From an uncultured Bacteroidota bacterium (GTDB lineage Bacteria; Bacteroidota; Bacteroidia; Chitinophagales; Chitinophagaceae), in assembly GCA_903837525.1 (NCBI GenBank), contig CAILUU010000030.1:1-64000 (forward strand): DNA of 64,000 bases. The letters are read 5' to 3'. The notes beneath the pieces are model-generated. The model was not told the DNA's origin and did not search any database. It was given only the letters and a program-made list of their open reading frames with translations. The position numbers and the translations under genes are program-made. Positions 62,628-64,000 of this stretch are shown one piece after another. Each line of letters starts with the position of its first letter. The stretch's first letter is position 1.

Positions 62628-63896
62628 TTAGGAAAGTATTTTTTTAACAATTTCTCCAAAATGATAAATTTCTTTAAATGTATTATATAAAGGCACTGGT
62701 GCTATTCTAATAACATTAGGATCTCTCCAATCGGCTAATACTCCATTTTGCTTTAACGCTTCAAACACTTCTTTTCCTTTTTGAAGCATAAGCATACTTA
62801 CTTGGCAACCCTTTTCGTTTTTTGGTGTAATTATTTCTATTGCTTTTTTAGTTAAGGTAGAATTCAGTTCCTCAATAATAAAAAATAAATAATCGCTTAA
62901 TTGCTTTCCTTTAGCAACCAAATTTTCTATACCAGCATCTTCAAAAATATCTAACGATGCTTTGTGTGCAGCCATACTTAAAATGGGAGCATTGCTTAAT
63001 TGCCAACCCTCTGCAGTTTCAATTGGATCAAACCCTTTTTCCATTTTAAAACGGTTAGTTTTGTTTTGTCCCCACCAACCAGCTAAACGTTGTAAACTTT
63101 TGTTGGTAAAATGTTTTTGATGAATGTATGCACCTGCTACACCACCTGGCCCACTATTTAAATATTTGTAACTACACCAACAGGCAAAATCAACATCCCA
63201 ATCATGTAAATGCAATTCAATATTTCCGGCAGCATGTGCCAAATCAAAACCACAGTATGCACCAATGTTATGTGCAGCTTTTGTAATAGAGGGCATATTA
63301 AAAACTTGCCCGGTATAATAATTTACACCACTAAATAAAACCAGTGCAATTGAACTACTATGTTTTTCAATCGTTCCAATAATATCTTCTGTTCGTATTG
63401 AATATTCTCCTTCTCTAGGCTTTACTTCTATTATTGCCTCATCTGGGTTAAATCCATGCAATTTTACTTGAGATTCAAAAGCGTATTGATCGCTAGGAAA
63501 AGCTTTGGCTTCGCAAATAATCTTAAATCGTTCTTTTGTTGGCCGATAAAATGTTGTCATCAACAAATGTAAATTCACGGTAAGCTGGTTCATCACTACT
63601 ACTTCCTCGGGCAAAGCACCAACAATTTTTGCAACTTGTTGCGGAAAAATTTCATGATAGCTAAACCAAGGATTGGTTGCATGAAAATGCCCTTCTACTC
63701 CAAAATTTGCCCAATCCTCTAATTCATTAACTACATAGTCTTGTGTAGTTTTTGGTTGTAAGCCTAAAGAGTTACCTGTAAAATAAATACACTCATTTCC
63801 ATTAATTACGGGTATATAAAATTGCTCTCTAAAATGGTTTAAAGAATCTTGTTCATCTAATTGGTTAGCAAAGTCTAAGTTATTTTCAAAAGTCAT
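62628..63896 (-). CDS. kynU: Kynureninase
   Basis: A PLP enzyme cleaving 3-hydroxykynurenine to 3-hydroxyanthranilate and alanine. 422 residues, with NECIYFTGNSLGLQPKTTQD, VVMNQLTVNLHLLMTTFYRP, VLFSGVNYYTGQVF, CGFDLAHAAGNIELHLHDWD and the PLP-lysine site FACWCSYKYLNSGPGG; WWGQNKTNRFKME is also typical. It is flanked by a RidA-family gene (1 bp upstream) and kmo (33 bp downstream) on the same strand. The route could feed NAD synthesis or complete catabolism; gcdH, hbd and scoAB favour catabolism. Confidence 0.97.
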   Translation of the reverse strand: MTFENNLDFANQLDEQDSLNHFREQFYIPVINGNECIYFTGNSLGLQPKTTQDYVVNELEDWANFGVEGHFHATNPWFSYHEIFPQQVAKIVGALPEEVVVMNQLTVNLHLLMTTFYRPTKERFKIICEAKAFPSDQYAFESQVKLHGFNPDEAIIEVKPREGEYSIRTEDIIGTIEKHSSSIALVLFSGVNYYTGQVFNMPSITKAAHNIGAYCGFDLAHAAGNIELHLHDWDVDFACWCSYKYLNSGPGGVAGAYIHQKHFTNKSLQRLAGWWGQNKTNRFKMEKGFDPIETAEGWQLSNAPILSMAAHKASLDIFEDAGIENLVAKGKQLSDYLFFIIEELNSTLTKKAIEIITPKNEKGCQVSMLMLQKGKEVFEALKQNGVLADWRDPNVIRIAPVPLYNTFKEIYHFGEIVKKILS

Positions 63897-63897
63897 T

Positions 63898-64000
63898 TTA
63901 ATCTATTGTGGCTATTACTTTTAACTCGATACAAATTGGGGTAGGTAAACTTTTTACTTCTACGGTTGTTCTGCAAGCTTGTACAGCTGTAAAATATTCG
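63898..64000 (-). CDS. RidA-family protein, C-terminal part
   Basis: The last 33 codons are visible: EYFTAVQACRTTVEVKSLPT then PICIELKVIATID-stop. The Arg in CRTTVEV corresponds to the substrate-binding Arg of RidA (RxxVxVxxLP). The gene continues beyond the window's right edge. Next to kynU it is likely to be 2-aminomuconate deaminase of the tryptophan pathway; a general enamine deaminase is the alternative. Confidence 0.8.
   Translation of the reverse strand, partial: EYFTAVQACRTTVEVKSLPTPICIELKVIATID

Overview
The window is a 64 kb stretch of AT-rich chromosome from a member of the Bacteroidota, most probably a Chitinophagaceae-like organism. This is inferred from two proteins with C-terminal type IX secretion (T9SS) sorting domains, PorD-, BamD- and PorF-like envelope proteins, Bacteroidota-type omega and DksA/TraR proteins, a kynurenine pathway, and repeated TAnnTTTG promoter boxes, several only 4-15 nt from a start codon. 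I found no rRNA, tRNA, CRISPR array, prophage or intact transposase gene.

Layout. 1-2.7 kb: 3' end of a large T9SS-secreted adhesin-like gene, then a gene desert with two inverted-repeat (MITE-like) elements, one apparently interrupting a small gene. 2.7-9.2 kb: binding-protein-like gene, guaA, and a giant secreted endonuclease/exonuclease/phosphatase-fold protein. 9.3-17 kb: htpG, a methyltransferase, recJ, a polyprenyl synthase and an OmpA/TSP3 porin-like protein. 17-24 kb: bamD-rpoZ-coaBC-porD-DUF4296-scoA-scoB run, then pckA. 24.5-34 kb: pepP, pssA, purS, rsmI, a nitroreductase pseudogene, an M1 peptidase, a GNAT, rsmG, a glycosyltransferase and tgt. 34-46 kb: OmpA protein, cobalamin adenosyltransferase, ABC ATPase, gatC, trpS, deoxynucleoside kinase, aminotransferase, rRNA methyltransferase, ACT protein, ferredoxin-reductase-like oxidoreductase and mfd. 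46-55.5 kb: a zinc-ribbon relative without its cysteines, gyrB, an AraC regulator beside the scar of a deleted heme-uptake locus, ileS and a lysine-rich DksA/TraR protein. 55.5-64 kb: VOC pseudogene, hbd-gcdH, a membrane-protein remnant, SGNH hydrolase, thioredoxin, pyrF, a PaiB-like protein, kmo, kynU and the end of a RidA-family gene.

Metabolic theme: ridA-like, kynU and kmo at the right edge, gcdH and hbd at 56-58 kb, and scoAB at 21-22 kb are successive steps of an aerobic route from tryptophan via kynurenine and glutaryl-CoA to acetoacetate and acetyl-CoA, although they lie in separate transcription units.

The most unusual signal is non-coding. A GC-rich palindromic repeat (core like TTCCCCCTTCAGGGGGTTAG) occurs as head-to-head inverted doublets that bracket four intergenic gaps between co-directional genes: scoA/scoB, purS/rsmI, trpS/dNK and gcdH/hbd. 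The repeats supply stop codons, start-proximal sequence and even in-frame peptide, and another copy lies inside htpG. This resembles REPINs and the Rickettsia palindromic elements. Other repeat classes (MITE-like elements, heptamer arrays in divergent promoters, long hairpins) fill most of the remaining gaps. Several genes (nitroreductase, VOC, ACT, GNAT) show small frame disruptions in or near homopolymers, which could be decay or sequencing error.
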